Source of the DNA: Methanomicrobiaceae archaeon
GTDB lineage: Archaea > Halobacteriota > Methanomicrobia > Methanomicrobiales > Methanomicrobiaceae
DNA: 64,000 nucleotides
Direction of reading: 5' to 3'
Assembly: GCA_016926855.1 (NCBI GenBank)
Contig: JAFGNT010000021.1
Location: forward strand, 62,001-126,000
In this document: piece after piece, positions 20,582 through 31,638 of the stretch
Layout: each line of letters starts with the position of its first letter
How positions within the stretch are numbered: position 1 is the stretch's first letter
Program-made: the position numbers and the translations under genes
The notes under the pieces: model-generated
The model's input: the letters and a program-made list of their open reading frames with translations, nothing else
The model's database searches: none
Told to the model about the DNA's origin: nothing

Positions 20582-21337
20582 TCACCCGGACGGGACGACG
20601 ACCGGGTGGCCGTGAAAGGTCTCGATGGAGACGGGCACGCCGTACACCTCCTCAATATCGGCCGGCGTGACGTCGTCGCGTGATTTTGCCGCATATATCG
20701 TGCCGTTTTTCAGGAATATGCAGGTGTCGGCAAACCGGAGCGCGAGGTTGAGGTCGTGCATGGTCATCACGGCGGAGACGGGGTGCCCCCGCACCACCTC
20801 GCGGATCAGGCGGAGAATCTCCATCTGGTTCCTGAGGTCAAGGCTGCTCGTCGGTTCGTCGAGAAGCATGACCCTCGGCTCCTGCACGACCGCCCGGGCG
20901 ATGCTCACCTTCTGCAGTTCGCCGCCGCTCAGTTCGTCGATATACCGGAGGGAAAGCGCCTCCATGTCAAACCGGCGGAGTGCCGCTTCGACGAGCCTGA
21001 TGTCATGGTCGGATGCATTCCACGTGATATGCGGTTTTCTGCCCAGCAGCACCGCGTCAAATGCCGTGAGCCGGCCGGTTTCGCACCGCTGGGGAACATA
21101 CCCGATCTTTTTTGCGATCTCGGGCTGTCCGAGCCGCATGATGTCCTCCGTATCGACGAGCACCGTTCCCGCCTTCGGGCGGAGGATGCCATTCATGCAT
21201 TTGAGAAGCGTTGTCTTGCCGACACCGTTCGGGCCCAGTATCGCAAGCACTTCGTGCTGGGAGACCCGGAACCCGATGTCCCGGATCACGTCACGGCTCT
21301 GGTACCGGAATACCACGCCGTTCACATCGAGCATCAT
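20582..21337 (-). CDS. ABC transporter ATP-binding protein (FecE/BtuD type)
   Basis: Walker A GPNGVGKTTLL, LSGGELQKVSIARA signature, LLDEPTSSLD. Confidence 0.92.
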   Translation of the reverse strand: MMLDVNGVVFRYQSRDVIRDIGFRVSQHEVLAILGPNGVGKTTLLKCMNGILRPKAGTVLVDTEDIMRLGQPEIAKKIGYVPQRCETGRLTAFDAVLLGRKPHITWNASDHDIRLVEAALRRFDMEALSLRYIDELSGGELQKVSIARAVVQEPRVMLLDEPTSSLDLRNQMEILRLIREVVRGHPVSAVMTMHDLNLALRFADTCIFLKNGTIYAAKSRDDVTPADIEEVYGVPVSIETFHGHPVVVPSG

Positions 21338-22404
21338 CGCCGGTACCCCCGCAGAAGCAGCCAGATAAAGACCGGTGCACCTAAGAACGCGGTGAGAATC
21401 GCCACCGGAAGGATATGGGGGGCAAGCATCAGCCGTGCCGCCGTGTCGGAGGCAAGGAGCAGCACGCCGCCCGCGATGCACGACCCGGGGATCAGGAACC
21501 GGTGATCGTCGCCGATGACCCTGCGCACCATGTGGGGGCAGACGAGGCCCACGAACCCGATAATCCCGAGGAATGCAATCGTGATCGCAGTGATCAGTGA
21601 TGCGACAAGCATCCCGAAGAGGCGGACCCTCTCCACGCGGACACCGAGCCCCTTTGCCGTTTCGTCACCGGCATCGATCGCGTTGTAGTTCCAGCGGTGG
21701 CAGGTGAAGTAGAGGATTGCCGCGAGGGTGACCACGGACAGGAGCCCGAGTTCGCTCCAGTCAGCCCGTCCGACATCGCCGAACGTCCAGAAGACAACCG
21801 CGGCGAGCTGGACGTCATCGGCAAAATACTGGAGAAACATCGTTCCGGCGGTGAACAGCGATCCGATGGCGACACCGGCGAGCACCATCACTTCCGGTGA
21901 CGCACCGCGGATGTTTGCAATCAGCAGGATGATGCCGGTTGCGATCATGCAGAAAAGAAACGCTACGATGGTCGTGATATAGGGATTGTCGAGCACGACG
22001 GCATCGGCACCCGTACTGTGCATGGTTCCGGTGCCGAGGACGATGACCGAGAACGCCGCCCCGAATGCCGCCGCATGCGATATCCCGAGAGTAAACGGGG
22101 ACCCGAGCGGGTTCCTGAGGATCGACTGCATCGCGGCGCCGGACACGGCAAGCCCCGCTCCCGCAACCACGGCGGTGAGCGCCTGCGGCAGCCGTATGTT
22201 CCAGACGATTACCTGCCACTGCGGCAGTGTTTCGAAGCCTACCAGGGCACGGACAACATCGTCGACGGGTATCCTGCAGGCGCCGACCGATATCGATACG
22301 ACAAGCAGCAGGAGCAGGAGCAGCATCCCCGCAATACACCACGAGATCTTCCTCGCGGTATATTCCCGGTATGCCTTCGGAATTTCACCGTCTGCCAGAT
22401 GCAC
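21334..22404 (-). CDS. FecCD-family ABC permease
   Basis: IVWNIRLPQALTAVVAGAGLAVSGAAMQSILRNPLGSPFTLGIS, GLVCPHMVRRVIG. Confidence 0.93.
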   Translation of the reverse strand: MHLADGEIPKAYREYTARKISWCIAGMLLLLLLLVVSISVGACRIPVDDVVRALVGFETLPQWQVIVWNIRLPQALTAVVAGAGLAVSGAAMQSILRNPLGSPFTLGISHAAAFGAAFSVIVLGTGTMHSTGADAVVLDNPYITTIVAFLFCMIATGIILLIANIRGASPEVMVLAGVAIGSLFTAGTMFLQYFADDVQLAAVVFWTFGDVGRADWSELGLLSVVTLAAILYFTCHRWNYNAIDAGDETAKGLGVRVERVRLFGMLVASLITAITIAFLGIIGFVGLVCPHMVRRVIGDDHRFLIPGSCIAGGVLLLASDTAARLMLAPHILPVAILTAFLGAPVFIWLLLRGYRR

Positions 22405-22487
22405 TGTTTATCACGTCCCGGGTTCCGGCAGGATATGCCAAAACGGTGTATGCCTGTGAATACTGCATGTCACTCGTGTTTCCTTCC

Positions 22488-23618
22488 TTATGCGGAGAGA
22501 GAGAGGCGGGTGAAGACATACCCGCCGAATAACTCGTTCATTTCGGAGAACACCGGTTCTCCGACGAGGAATGTATAGATCTCATCGGCCTCGGCCGCGG
22601 GATCCACATCGGCAAACCTGTCGGGATAGAGCACCGTCCCGATGTAATAGGCATCCGCGATGATTGAGCCGTGGTTCTGGGTGTACCAGTTGTACGGGAG
22701 CACGCCGTAGACCTCCCCCGACTTCACGGCCGTGAGCCCGAGGTAGGCCGGATCGGTGCCCAGCTCGTCGATTGCAGAGGGATCGGTCTGCAGGGTGGAG
22801 AGGTCCACGAAGAGGATGCCGGGGTCCCATTCGACAATCTTTTCCTTCGCGACATCCGCATGGGTGGTCCCTGCTTCGGCGGCAGCGTTGTTCGCGTTTA
22901 CAGAGAGGAACGGGGGATAGAGCGGTTCGGTTGACTGGAACCCGTGCGGCCCCTGGTATGCGATGCCGCCGATATAGACGGTTTTCTTCCGGTCGGCAGG
23001 TATGTCTGCGGTTCGCGTGTCGAGATCGGCGATCCGGTCATCGAAGAATGCAATGACGGCTTCGCCACGCTCCTCCGCATCAAGCACCGTTGCCATCAGC
23101 CGGAGCGAGGCGTACATGTCGTCACGGTACGTCCCGAGATCGCCGTATCCGAGCGCTACGACCGGCACTCCGGTCTTTGCAGAGAGTTCGTCCGCGTCAT
23201 CGGCCGAATCCACGTATGTCTTGAAGATGACATCCGGCGCCAGAACGGCAATCTTTTCCGGGTCATCGGCGCCGCGGAATTCGCCGATCATGGGAAGAGA
23301 GCGGAACTGCGGGTTCGCAAGGGAATACGGGCGGGCGTCAAAGATGGTTTCCCGGAGTTCGATGTCATCAACGCCCACAATGCGGTCCTGCTCCTGCAGG
23401 TACGTGAGGTACCGCAGGCATCCCGCACCCGAACAGACAACCGATGCGGGATCTTTCGGCACCGTGACCGTCCGCCCGAGCGAATCGGTAATTGTTATCA
23501 TCTCTCCGCCGTCCTGTGATGAAACCGGTGCGATACCGGCACCGGTGCAGCCGCAGGCGGCGATTATCGCCACGATGAGCAGCATTGCTCCAGGTCCATA
23601 AATACTGCTACTTCTCAT
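22488..23618 (-). CDS. FecB/TroA-like substrate-binding lipoprotein
   Basis: Lipobox IIAACGC, TITDSLGRTVTVPKDPASVVCSGAGCLRYL, LAPDVIF; upstream of the permease/ATPase genes on the same strand. Confidence 0.9.
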   Translation of the reverse strand: MRSSSIYGPGAMLLIVAIIAACGCTGAGIAPVSSQDGGEMITITDSLGRTVTVPKDPASVVCSGAGCLRYLTYLQEQDRIVGVDDIELRETIFDARPYSLANPQFRSLPMIGEFRGADDPEKIAVLAPDVIFKTYVDSADDADELSAKTGVPVVALGYGDLGTYRDDMYASLRLMATVLDAEERGEAVIAFFDDRIADLDTRTADIPADRKKTVYIGGIAYQGPHGFQSTEPLYPPFLSVNANNAAAEAGTTHADVAKEKIVEWDPGILFVDLSTLQTDPSAIDELGTDPAYLGLTAVKSGEVYGVLPYNWYTQNHGSIIADAYYIGTVLYPDRFADVDPAAEADEIYTFLVGEPVFSEMNELFGGYVFTRLSLSA

Positions 23619-23809
23619 GATAATCACATCAATAGACACAGAATGTTTCAATAATATTAAGAAATTTCTATTTCGTATGAATTATTGTTACAAGAATACA
23701 TTTTATATATCATGAATAAAAAATGTTTTTTTATTGTTGCTACGGCACCGTTCCTCACACCGCCACGGACACCAGAACCATTAACAGCCCGGTGTGCAAA
23801 AAGAAATTC

Positions 23810-24007
23810 ATGCAGAGTGAGGTGAAATGGGGAATCGGACTGATCATCTTCGGGGTTCTTCTCATCCCTGTTCTTCAGGCCGCATACTCTGTCCCGCTCG
23901 TTGCCACCCTGTACATCACCGTCCCCCTCATCGTGATAGGAATCGCCCTGATTGCGTTTAGGGGGCGTGAAGCGATGATAGAAGGGATTTTGGAGGAAAC
24001 GCAATGA
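23810..24007 (+). CDS. Small two-TM membrane protein
   Basis: MQSEVKWGIGLIIFGVLLIPVLQAAYSVPLVATLYITVPLIVIGIALIAF; overlaps the next ORF start. Confidence 0.65.
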   Translation: MQSEVKWGIGLIIFGVLLIPVLQAAYSVPLVATLYITVPLIVIGIALIAFRGREAMIEGILEETQ

Positions 24008-24315
24008 TTCTGACCACAACCAGTGAAATACCCGGAAAAGAGATGGAAATACTCGGTGTCGTCTTCGGAAATACCGTCCGGTCAAAGCATATCGGCAAAG
24101 ACATCATGTCCGGGCTGAAGAGTGTCATCGGCGGAGAGCTGCAGGAATACACCGAAATGCTCTCCGATTCGCGGCAGGAGGCCCTGAACAGGATGGTGAA
24201 CGAGGCACAGCGGCTTAATGCGGACGCGGTCGTCACCGTACGGTTCACGACAGCGGCAACCATGGCCGGGGCGGCGGAGCTGCTTGCGTACGGCACCGCC
24301 GTCAGGCTTGTGTGA
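24004..24315 (+). CDS. YbjQ/DUF74-family heavy-metal-binding-like protein
   Basis: VFGNTVRSKHIGKDI...GGELQEYTEMLSDSRQEALNRMVNEAQRLNADAVVTVRF. Confidence 0.9.
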   Translation: MILTTTSEIPGKEMEILGVVFGNTVRSKHIGKDIMSGLKSVIGGELQEYTEMLSDSRQEALNRMVNEAQRLNADAVVTVRFTTAATMAGAAELLAYGTAVRLV

Positions 24316-24937
24316 CGGGCGGCATCTGCGTCTCCGCGGGGGCAATCTCGAGGAGCGCCACCCGAGTATCGCCTGTGCCGGAACCATTGTTAACATCGGT
24401 CAGGTTTCCGGAAAAGACAACATAAAATCCTTCTTTTTGATATTCCGGATCGAGATGATCGGGGAGGTAAACAGTGCCGTCGTCACCGAGAATTCCATAT
24501 CCTCCGTCCCCGACAGCGACAACACGGCCGAATTCCGTGACCGTTCCCTCATATATCGAGTCGTTCAGAGCCCGTGCACGGGGATCGGCGGGCCGGATTG
24601 TGATGAGATCCACGGGGAGGCCCCACTGCCCGATTTCTATCCTGTCCGTCCGCACTTTCGCGGCAAAGATCACCCGCACGCCCGGCGCACGGTACGGATC
24701 ATCGAGGTTCAGGGGGCGGTACCGTGCTCCCCCTTCGGTGACGATGCCGTAAAAACCGCCGTCCTCCGGAACAAACGTGATAGTCCCCGTTCCGGAGAGC
24801 ACCTGCTCCGGTGTTCCGATGCCCGTCATGCACCCGCACACCCCGATCAGCGCCGCCAGTGCGAGGAGGCAGCAAAGAACCCTCCCTGCAGGTGTCGCCT
24901 CTCTCGCTTCCGTTACAGGTCCGGCCACAATCATCAC
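24302..24937 (-). CDS. Putative lipoprotein, unknown function
   Basis: Lipobox LIGVCGC after hydrophobic signal. Confidence 0.65.
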   Translation of the reverse strand: MMIVAGPVTEAREATPAGRVLCCLLALAALIGVCGCMTGIGTPEQVLSGTGTITFVPEDGGFYGIVTEGGARYRPLNLDDPYRAPGVRVIFAAKVRTDRIEIGQWGLPVDLITIRPADPRARALNDSIYEGTVTEFGRVVAVGDGGYGILGDDGTVYLPDHLDPEYQKEGFYVVFSGNLTDVNNGSGTGDTRVALLEIAPAETQMPPVTQA

Positions 24938-25761
24938 TTCTTCGCGACTTTTCGTGCGATTTTCACGGCGATTCCTCCGCCCGGCACGATGAGATCGACG
25001 ACATCCGCACCGAGATCGAAGAGGTCGTGGTGGGAAATGACCTCGTGCATTTTCTGCTTCAGCGTCACGCCGCCGTGCCGGACATCCAGGGTGACCGCAT
25101 CAAGCTCGAGCGTTGCGGTCTTCTGTTTCGAGGGCCAGGCATACTCGAACGCGTATACGGGGCGGAAATAGAGATGCAGGGTGTCAACCGTGATCTCCTC
25201 GACCGCAATATGATCCGCCTCAACGGGACGAAGCATCTCTGCAACGATTGTGCGGGTCAGGGTCGACGCCTTCACCTTTGCCGGAACGACGATGACATCA
25301 TCGTTTTCCAGCTCTTCGGGCCCGGAAATCCCTGTAATGGGGCTGGTGATATGACGGGCGAAGGAGCGCTGGTCACCGGTCACGGCATCCACGAACGCCG
25401 CGACCGACAGTCTCTCGACACAGTGCTCAAGGCCCTGCAGTGCGAGTTTCCCGGACCGGGGGTGATACTCCCGTTCATCGATGACGACCGACTGCACGGC
25501 CGGACTCATCTCGAGAGTATACCTCCGCTGCCGCTCGTATTCGATATGGGTGCTGTAGTGGAGGTGCCAGAAGGGTTCGTACCGTTTTTCTACATACCGG
25601 AGGTTCGTTTCGTCTTTCCGCGAGAGGATACGGAGTTTGTCCAGGGTCCCGAATGCCTGGCCTTTCAGCTCCTCCGCCTTTTTTTTCGCCCGCTCCATCC
25701 CGACCAGATCATCAAGCGCAAATATTTTCTGGTCACCAACGTTTATGTCCACACGACACAA
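24934..25761 (-). CDS. Conserved-looking hypothetical protein
   Basis: Complete ORF overlapping the downstream lipoprotein gene; typical composition. Confidence 0.65.
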   Translation of the reverse strand: MCRVDINVGDQKIFALDDLVGMERAKKKAEELKGQAFGTLDKLRILSRKDETNLRYVEKRYEPFWHLHYSTHIEYERQRRYTLEMSPAVQSVVIDEREYHPRSGKLALQGLEHCVERLSVAAFVDAVTGDQRSFARHITSPITGISGPEELENDDVIVVPAKVKASTLTRTIVAEMLRPVEADHIAVEEITVDTLHLYFRPVYAFEYAWPSKQKTATLELDAVTLDVRHGGVTLKQKMHEVISHHDLFDLGADVVDLIVPGGGIAVKIARKVAKK

Positions 25762-25843
25762 TAGGCACGGTCAGGGAAAAGGATAGCGACACGTTAGCTC
25801 TTCGGTCCCCTGCCCGACACGAGAAACACCATCAGGAGGATAA

Positions 25844-27052
25844 ATGTCCGGCCCGAACGATATATACGCCGAATCGCTTGCCCTTCACGAGCAGCACCGG
25901 GGAAAACTTGAGGTGCGGTCAAAGGTCCCGATCCACACGCGCCATGACCTGAGCCTCGCCTATACGCCGGGCGTGGCCGAAGTTTCCCGAAAGATTGCCG
26001 AAGAACCGGATCAGGCGTTTCGTTACACACTCAAGGGAAATTCGGTTGCCGTGATCAGCGACGGGTCGGCAGTGCTCGGGCTCGGCAATATCGGCGGGTA
26101 CGGCGCCATCCCGGTCATGGAAGGAAAGGCAATCCTTTTTAAGGAATTCGCCGGCATCGACGCATTTCCGATCTGTTTCCATTCACAGGAAGGGGACCTT
26201 GTCGAACAGATTAAAAACATCGCACCTGTTTTCGGGGGTATCAACCTCGAGGACATCGCGGCGCCCCGGTGCTTTACGATCGAGGAGGAGCTGCAGGATA
26301 TCGGCATCCCGGTCATGCATGACGACCAGCACGGGACCGCCGTCGTGGTGCTCGCCGCCCTGATCAACGCCTGCAGGGCGACGGGAAAGGATTTCACCCA
26401 TCTCAGGATTGCTGTCAGCGGTGCCGGTGCAGCAGGATATGCCATCGCCCGATTGCTGAAATGCCTTGGAATCAGAAACAGGGCATGCATCATGGTCGGA
26501 GACCTCATCGTCTGCGACAGGAAGGGCATCATCTGCAAAGGACGCGACGACCTCTTCGAAAACTACCACAAGTACATCCTCGCCCACGAGACAAACACCG
26601 GGTACCGGACCGGAACCCTTGCCGATGCCCTTCGGGATGCGGACGTCTTCATCGGGGTATCCGCCCCGGGGCTCGTCACCCGTGAGATGGTGCACACGAT
26701 GGCCCCGGACCCGATCGTTCTCTCTCTCGCAAACCCCGTTCCTGAGATCATGCCGGAAGAGGCGCACGCAGGCGGGGCGGCGGTGGTCGGCACCGGGCGG
26801 AGCGATTACCCGAACCAGATCAACAACGTCCTTGCCTTTCCGGGAATCTTCCGGGGGGCCCTTGATGCGGGCGCTTCCCGCATCACCGATGAGATGAAGC
26901 TCGCTGCCGCCCACGCCCTCGCCGACTACGTGAAAAAACCGACCCGGTCCCGCATCCTCCCGAACGTGCTGGACAAGGGGGTCACGAGGGCGGTCGCCGA
27001 AGCGGTGCGGGCCGAGGCGGTGGCATGCGGCTGCGCCCGGTTCGTTGCCTGA
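25844..27052 (+). CDS. NAD(P)-dependent malic enzyme
   Basis: SLAYTPGVAEVSRKI, GLGNIGGYGAIPVMEGKAILFKEFAGIDAFPI, HDDQHGTAVV, NNVLAFPGIFRGALDAGA. Confidence 0.94.
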   Translation: MSGPNDIYAESLALHEQHRGKLEVRSKVPIHTRHDLSLAYTPGVAEVSRKIAEEPDQAFRYTLKGNSVAVISDGSAVLGLGNIGGYGAIPVMEGKAILFKEFAGIDAFPICFHSQEGDLVEQIKNIAPVFGGINLEDIAAPRCFTIEEELQDIGIPVMHDDQHGTAVVVLAALINACRATGKDFTHLRIAVSGAGAAGYAIARLLKCLGIRNRACIMVGDLIVCDRKGIICKGRDDLFENYHKYILAHETNTGYRTGTLADALRDADVFIGVSAPGLVTREMVHTMAPDPIVLSLANPVPEIMPEEAHAGGAAVVGTGRSDYPNQINNVLAFPGIFRGALDAGASRITDEMKLAAAHALADYVKKPTRSRILPNVLDKGVTRAVAEAVRAEAVACGCARFVA

Positions 27053-27163
27053 TACCTCCGTCCCGTCCGGCGGCAATACTTTTTTAAGGTTTCTCCCTCC
27101 CATGTCCCCCTATGGCAGAACCCGGATCCCGGAAAACCGGTGATCGCGGGACGGGAGGTTGAT

Positions 27164-29140
27164 ATGGCGAAATGGAAATGCAGCGTCTGCGGCTACGTGT
27201 ATGATGAGGAGCGGGGCGAACCGGCGACGAAAACCCCTCAGAACACCCGGTTCGGGGACCTGCCGGACGACTGGAAATGCCCCGTCTGCGGGGCGGACAC
27301 GAGCGCTTTCGAACAGCTCCCCGAAGGAGCGGCACCCGGGCCGGCACGGGCCGTGACGAAATGGAAATGCAGTGTCTGCGGGTATCTCTATGACGAGGAG
27401 GCCGGCGAGCCGGCGACGGACACTTCCCCGCACACGCGGTTCGGGGACCTGCCTGACGACTGGAAATGTCCTGTCTGCGGCTCGGGAAAGAATGTCTTCG
27501 AACCGGTGCTCGGGGAAGCGATGCACGAGACCGCGGATACGACGGTCTCCGACGTGCTGATCGCGGAGATGGAGGCATGGGGGATCTCCCTGATCTTCGG
27601 GCTGCCGGGAACGTCATCCCTCGGGCTTGTCGATGCTGTCCGGAAGAACCCTGCCATGCGGTACATCGTGGTCAGGCACGAAGAGAATGCGGCCATGGCG
27701 GCGTCCGCATACCACAAGCTCACCGGCAAAATCGCCGCCTGCCTCACGATTGCGGGGCCCGGTGCGACGAACCTTGCGACCGGCCTCTATGATGCGAAGG
27801 AGGATCACGCATCGGTGCTCTCGATCAACGGACAGGTCGCCACCCAGTACACCGGGCCGGGCGGCATCCAGGAGATCGACCAGGACGCCTTTTTCCGGCC
27901 TGTTACCGTCTACAACAACACGATCTACGACCGGAAGATGGCGGTCCTGCTGCTGACGAAAGCGCTGAAATATGCCACTCTCCACGAGGGCGTCGCCCAG
28001 CTGTCGGTCCCGAACGACATTCAGAAATTGCCCCTCAGCGCACCCCACAGCTCCCGTGAAACATGCATCCGTGGCTTACCTATCGTTCCCGCAGGGCACG
28101 ACCTCCGGGCTGCGGCGGATGCGATCAACGCCGCACACCGTCCGGTAATCCTCGCCGGATGGGGGGCGCACCAGGCGGCGGATGACGTCGTCCGCCTCGC
28201 AACCACCCTTCAGGCACCCATCGTCACGACATTCCGCTCCAAGGGAATCCTCCCCGATACGCATGAATGGCTCATCGGAATCCTCGGGTCGGTCGGGTCG
28301 CCGCATGCGCGAAAACTGGTCACCGAATCCGACCTCCTGATCACACTCGGTGTCGGCTTTTCAAAATTCACCAATGTCCCGCTCGATAAGAAAATGGTGC
28401 AGGTCGACACAAATCCCGTGAAACTCGGAAAGAACGCCGATAGCATTCCGCTGTGGGGCAACTGCGTGCACCTGCTCCCGCTCCTTATCCCGCTCCTGAA
28501 AGCGCGGCCCAAGGACGGCATGACGGACCGTATCGCCGCAATGAAAGACGAGTGGAGGGCACTCCTCGACCGCGAGGCGGACGCAGACGCGGTTCCGATC
28601 CGCCCGCCCTATATCATGAAAGTGCTCTCGGGCCTGATCCCCGATGATGCGGTCATCGCACTGGACGTGGGCGAAAACCAGTGGTGGTTCGGGCGCAATT
28701 TCCTGATGAAGCACCAGCGGTTCGCCATGTCCGGCTACCTCGGCACGATGGGATTCGGCCTCCCTGCCGCAATCGCGGCAAAATGCGCGTATCCCGACAA
28801 AACCGTCTTCTGCATCACGGGAGACGGCGGGTTTGCCATGGCGATGGCCGATTTCGTGACCGCCGTCAAGTATGACCTCCCGATGGTGGTCGTGGTGCTC
28901 TCGAACCGGCAGCTCGGCATGATCCGGGTGGAGCAGATGATGGAGCAGTACGAGAACTACGCGACCGATCTCCTGAATCCCGATTTCGCCGCCTATGCCG
29001 ACGCGTGCGGGGGGGTGGGCATCCGGGTGGAACGGCCCGGCGACCTCGGGCCCGCGATCGAGCGGGCGATGGCACTGAACCGTCCCGTCATCGTCGATGT
29101 TCTCACGGACCCGGACCGGTTCGGCACCAGAGGGGAGTGA
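27164..29140 (+). CDS. Two N-terminal rubredoxin domains fused to a TPP-dependent acetolactate synthase/pyruvate oxidase-like enzyme
   Basis: Two [19 protein letters not shown]...WKCPVCG rubredoxin units, then [62 protein letters not shown] (TPP motif). Confidence 0.92.
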   Translation: MAKWKCSVCGYVYDEERGEPATKTPQNTRFGDLPDDWKCPVCGADTSAFEQLPEGAAPGPARAVTKWKCSVCGYLYDEEAGEPATDTSPHTRFGDLPDDWKCPVCGSGKNVFEPVLGEAMHETADTTVSDVLIAEMEAWGISLIFGLPGTSSLGLVDAVRKNPAMRYIVVRHEENAAMAASAYHKLTGKIAACLTIAGPGATNLATGLYDAKEDHASVLSINGQVATQYTGPGGIQEIDQDAFFRPVTVYNNTIYDRKMAVLLLTKALKYATLHEGVAQLSVPNDIQKLPLSAPHSSRETCIRGLPIVPAGHDLRAAADAINAAHRPVILAGWGAHQAADDVVRLATTLQAPIVTTFRSKGILPDTHEWLIGILGSVGSPHARKLVTESDLLITLGVGFSKFTNVPLDKKMVQVDTNPVKLGKNADSIPLWGNCVHLLPLLIPLLKARPKDGMTDRIAAMKDEWRALLDREADADAVPIRPPYIMKVLSGLIPDDAVIALDVGENQWWFGRNFLMKHQRFAMSGYLGTMGFGLPAAIAAKCAYPDKTVFCITGDGGFAMAMADFVTAVKYDLPMVVVVLSNRQLGMIRVEQMMEQYENYATDLLNPDFAAYADACGGVGIRVERPGDLGPAIERAMALNRPVIVDVLTDPDRFGTRGE

Positions 29141-29144
29141 CCGT

Positions 29145-30854
29145 ATGCCGGACCCGGTCGTTCATACCCATGATGTCTGCATCATCGGCGGGGGCCTTGC
29201 GGGCCTTCGTGCCGCTCTCGCGTGCTCGACGGCCGGGCTCGATACCGCCGTTATCTCAAAAGTCCACCCGCTCCGGTCCCATTCGGTCGCTGCACAGGGC
29301 GGGATCAACGCGGCGCTCGGGAATGCGGAAGGAGCGGAGCACGATGACTGGGAAGCACACGCATTCGACACCGTCAAGGGCTCAGATTACCTCGCCGATC
29401 AGGATGCGGTGGCACGGTTGTGCCGCGATGCGCCCGCGGCTGTGATCGAACTCGAGCACATGGGGACTGTCTTTTCCCGGCGTGATGACGGCAGAATTGC
29501 CCAGCGGCCGTTCGGGGGTGCCGGGGTCCCGCGTACCTGCTATGCGGCGGACCGGACCGGCCACAATCTCCTGCACACCCTCTATGAGCAGGTGACCGCC
29601 CGGGGCACCCGGGTTTACGAGGAATATTTCGTCACGTCGCTCGTGCGAAACGGCGGCCGGTGCACGGGGTGTACGGCAATCGCGATACCTTCCGGGGAGC
29701 TGCACGGCTTTTCGGCACCCGCCGTCCTGCTCGCAACCGGCGGATTCGGGCGGATCTTTTCGCGGTCCACGAACGCTCTCATCAACACGGGCGACGGCGG
29801 AGCGCTCGCACTCCGTGCCGGGGTGCCGCTGAAGGACATGGAGTTTGTGCAGTTTCACCCGACATCGCTCTTCGGCACGAACATTCTTATTACCGAGGGC
29901 GCCCGGGGCGAGGGAGCGATCCTGAAAAACCGCGGCGGAGAGCGGTTCATGGAACGGTACGCCCCGGCATCCGTGGACCTCGCGCCGAGGGACGTGGTTG
30001 CGAGGGCGATCGAGACGGAGATTTCCGCAGGGCGGGGATTTCCCGGGGGATTCGTCCATCTCGATCTCACGCACCTCGGGGCAGAAAAGATCATGGAGCG
30101 GCTGCCGGGGATCCGGCAGATCGCCATGGACTTCGCCGGTGTTGACCCCATCCTCGAACCCGTTCCCGTGCAGCCCGCCCAGCACTACTCGATGGGGGGC
30201 ATCGACGTGGACATCGATGGCTCCACCCGTCTTCCCGGCCTCTACGCAGCCGGTGAATGCGCCTGTGTGAGCGTACACGGCGCAAACCGCCTCGGCGGCA
30301 ACTCTCTTCTGGAGACGGTCGTCTTCGGGAGGCTCGTCGCGAATACGATGATCGCGGATCTCCCGTCCCTCCCGCCACCGGACGGGGCGCTTGTCAGAGA
30401 AGCGGTCCGTGCCGAAAAGTCACGCATCGACGCTATCCTCGCTCGAAACGGGGATGAACGGGCTCCGGCAATCCTCCGTGACATGAAAGCGGCGATGTTT
30501 GAGCACTTCGGCATTTTCCGCGACGAAACGACGATGCGTGAGGGTCTTGCCGCTATTACCGCCCTGCAGGAGCGGTGCCGGCGGGCATCCGTCGGCAACA
30601 AAGGCACTGTCTTTAACCAGGCGCTGCACCGGCTGCTCGAGCTCGAAGGGATGCTCCTGCTCGCCGAAGCGGTGGCACGCGGGGCGATGTTCCGGAAGGA
30701 AAGCCGCGGGTCCCATACCCGGACCGATTTCCCGGATCGAAATGACACGGAGTTCCTCGTCCACACCCTCGCGTCACTTGACGACGGAAAGATGGCAATC
30801 ACGCAATCTCCGGTCACACTCGGGATGTTCGAACCCCGGGAGCGTGTATATTAA
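29145..30854 (+). CDS. Fumarate reductase / succinate dehydrogenase flavoprotein subunit
   Basis: [78 protein letters not shown]. Confidence 0.94.
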   Translation: MPDPVVHTHDVCIIGGGLAGLRAALACSTAGLDTAVISKVHPLRSHSVAAQGGINAALGNAEGAEHDDWEAHAFDTVKGSDYLADQDAVARLCRDAPAAVIELEHMGTVFSRRDDGRIAQRPFGGAGVPRTCYAADRTGHNLLHTLYEQVTARGTRVYEEYFVTSLVRNGGRCTGCTAIAIPSGELHGFSAPAVLLATGGFGRIFSRSTNALINTGDGGALALRAGVPLKDMEFVQFHPTSLFGTNILITEGARGEGAILKNRGGERFMERYAPASVDLAPRDVVARAIETEISAGRGFPGGFVHLDLTHLGAEKIMERLPGIRQIAMDFAGVDPILEPVPVQPAQHYSMGGIDVDIDGSTRLPGLYAAGECACVSVHGANRLGGNSLLETVVFGRLVANTMIADLPSLPPPDGALVREAVRAEKSRIDAILARNGDERAPAILRDMKAAMFEHFGIFRDETTMREGLAAITALQERCRRASVGNKGTVFNQALHRLLELEGMLLLAEAVARGAMFRKESRGSHTRTDFPDRNDTEFLVHTLASLDDGKMAITQSPVTLGMFEPRERVY

Positions 30855-30855
30855 A

Positions 30856-31638
30856 ATGATTCTCAGGATATTCCGCTACGACCCCGCCACAGGCACTCCG
30901 CGGTATGATGACTTTGAGATCGATCCGGATCCCGGGATGACCGTCCTTGCAGCCCTTTTTGCCGTGCAGGAGCAGTATGACGATTCCCTCGCGTTCCGCT
31001 ACTCGTGCCGGGGTGCCGTCTGCGGCACCTGCGCCGTGCTCGTGAACAAGGTCCCGCGTCTTGCCTGCCGGACACAGGTGCAGGCGCTCCTCGACGGAAC
31101 GGATGAGATGACGCTTGTCCCCTCCCCCGGCAGTGCAGAGACGCACCCGTTCGACCCTGCCCGGGAGATCCTCATCGAGCCGCTTCCCCACCTGCCCGTC
31201 ATCCGCGACCTCGTCGTTGATTGGGACGAGTTTTTCGAAAAATACCGTGCTCTCGGCCCTGTCTTTCGCCCGAAGGACTCCCCGCCGGAGAACGAGCGAC
31301 TGATGGAGCCCGGGGCGGTGCACGCGCTCGAGGCCTATACGAACTGCATTCTCTGCGCCGCCTGCTACGGCGCCTGCCCGGTGGACGGGAAAGATCCCGC
31401 GTATTCCGGGCCGGCGGCCCTCGCGAAGCTGTACCGGTTCCACAGTGATCCCCGCGAGGCGCGGGACGGGAGCCGGCTCGCCGCCGCAGACAGTCCCGAG
31501 GGCTGGTGGGCGTGCGAATTCCATACCAACTGCCGCCGGGTATGCCCGAAGGGTGTCCCGCCGGACATCGCAATCGGTAAAGCACGGCAGGAACTGCAGA
31601 GGGGTGGCAGAAAGCCGTCCGGTCCGGGGAGGCCCTGA
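30856..31638 (+). CDS. Fumarate reductase / succinate dehydrogenase iron-sulfur subunit, short form
   Basis: SCRGAVCGTCAV (2Fe-2S), CILCAACYGACPV and CRRVCPKGV cluster motifs; no CCG domain follows before the stop. Confidence 0.9.
   Translation: MILRIFRYDPATGTPRYDDFEIDPDPGMTVLAALFAVQEQYDDSLAFRYSCRGAVCGTCAVLVNKVPRLACRTQVQALLDGTDEMTLVPSPGSAETHPFDPAREILIEPLPHLPVIRDLVVDWDEFFEKYRALGPVFRPKDSPPENERLMEPGAVHALEAYTNCILCAACYGACPVDGKDPAYSGPAALAKLYRFHSDPREARDGSRLAAADSPEGWWACEFHTNCRRVCPKGVPPDIAIGKARQELQRGGRKPSGPGRP

Noticed and set aside
27180-27480. Tandem DNA duplication at the start of the TPP enzyme as an assembly artefact
   Set aside because: The two rubredoxin units differ at many positions while keeping frame and Cys motifs, so a genuine domain duplication is more likely.
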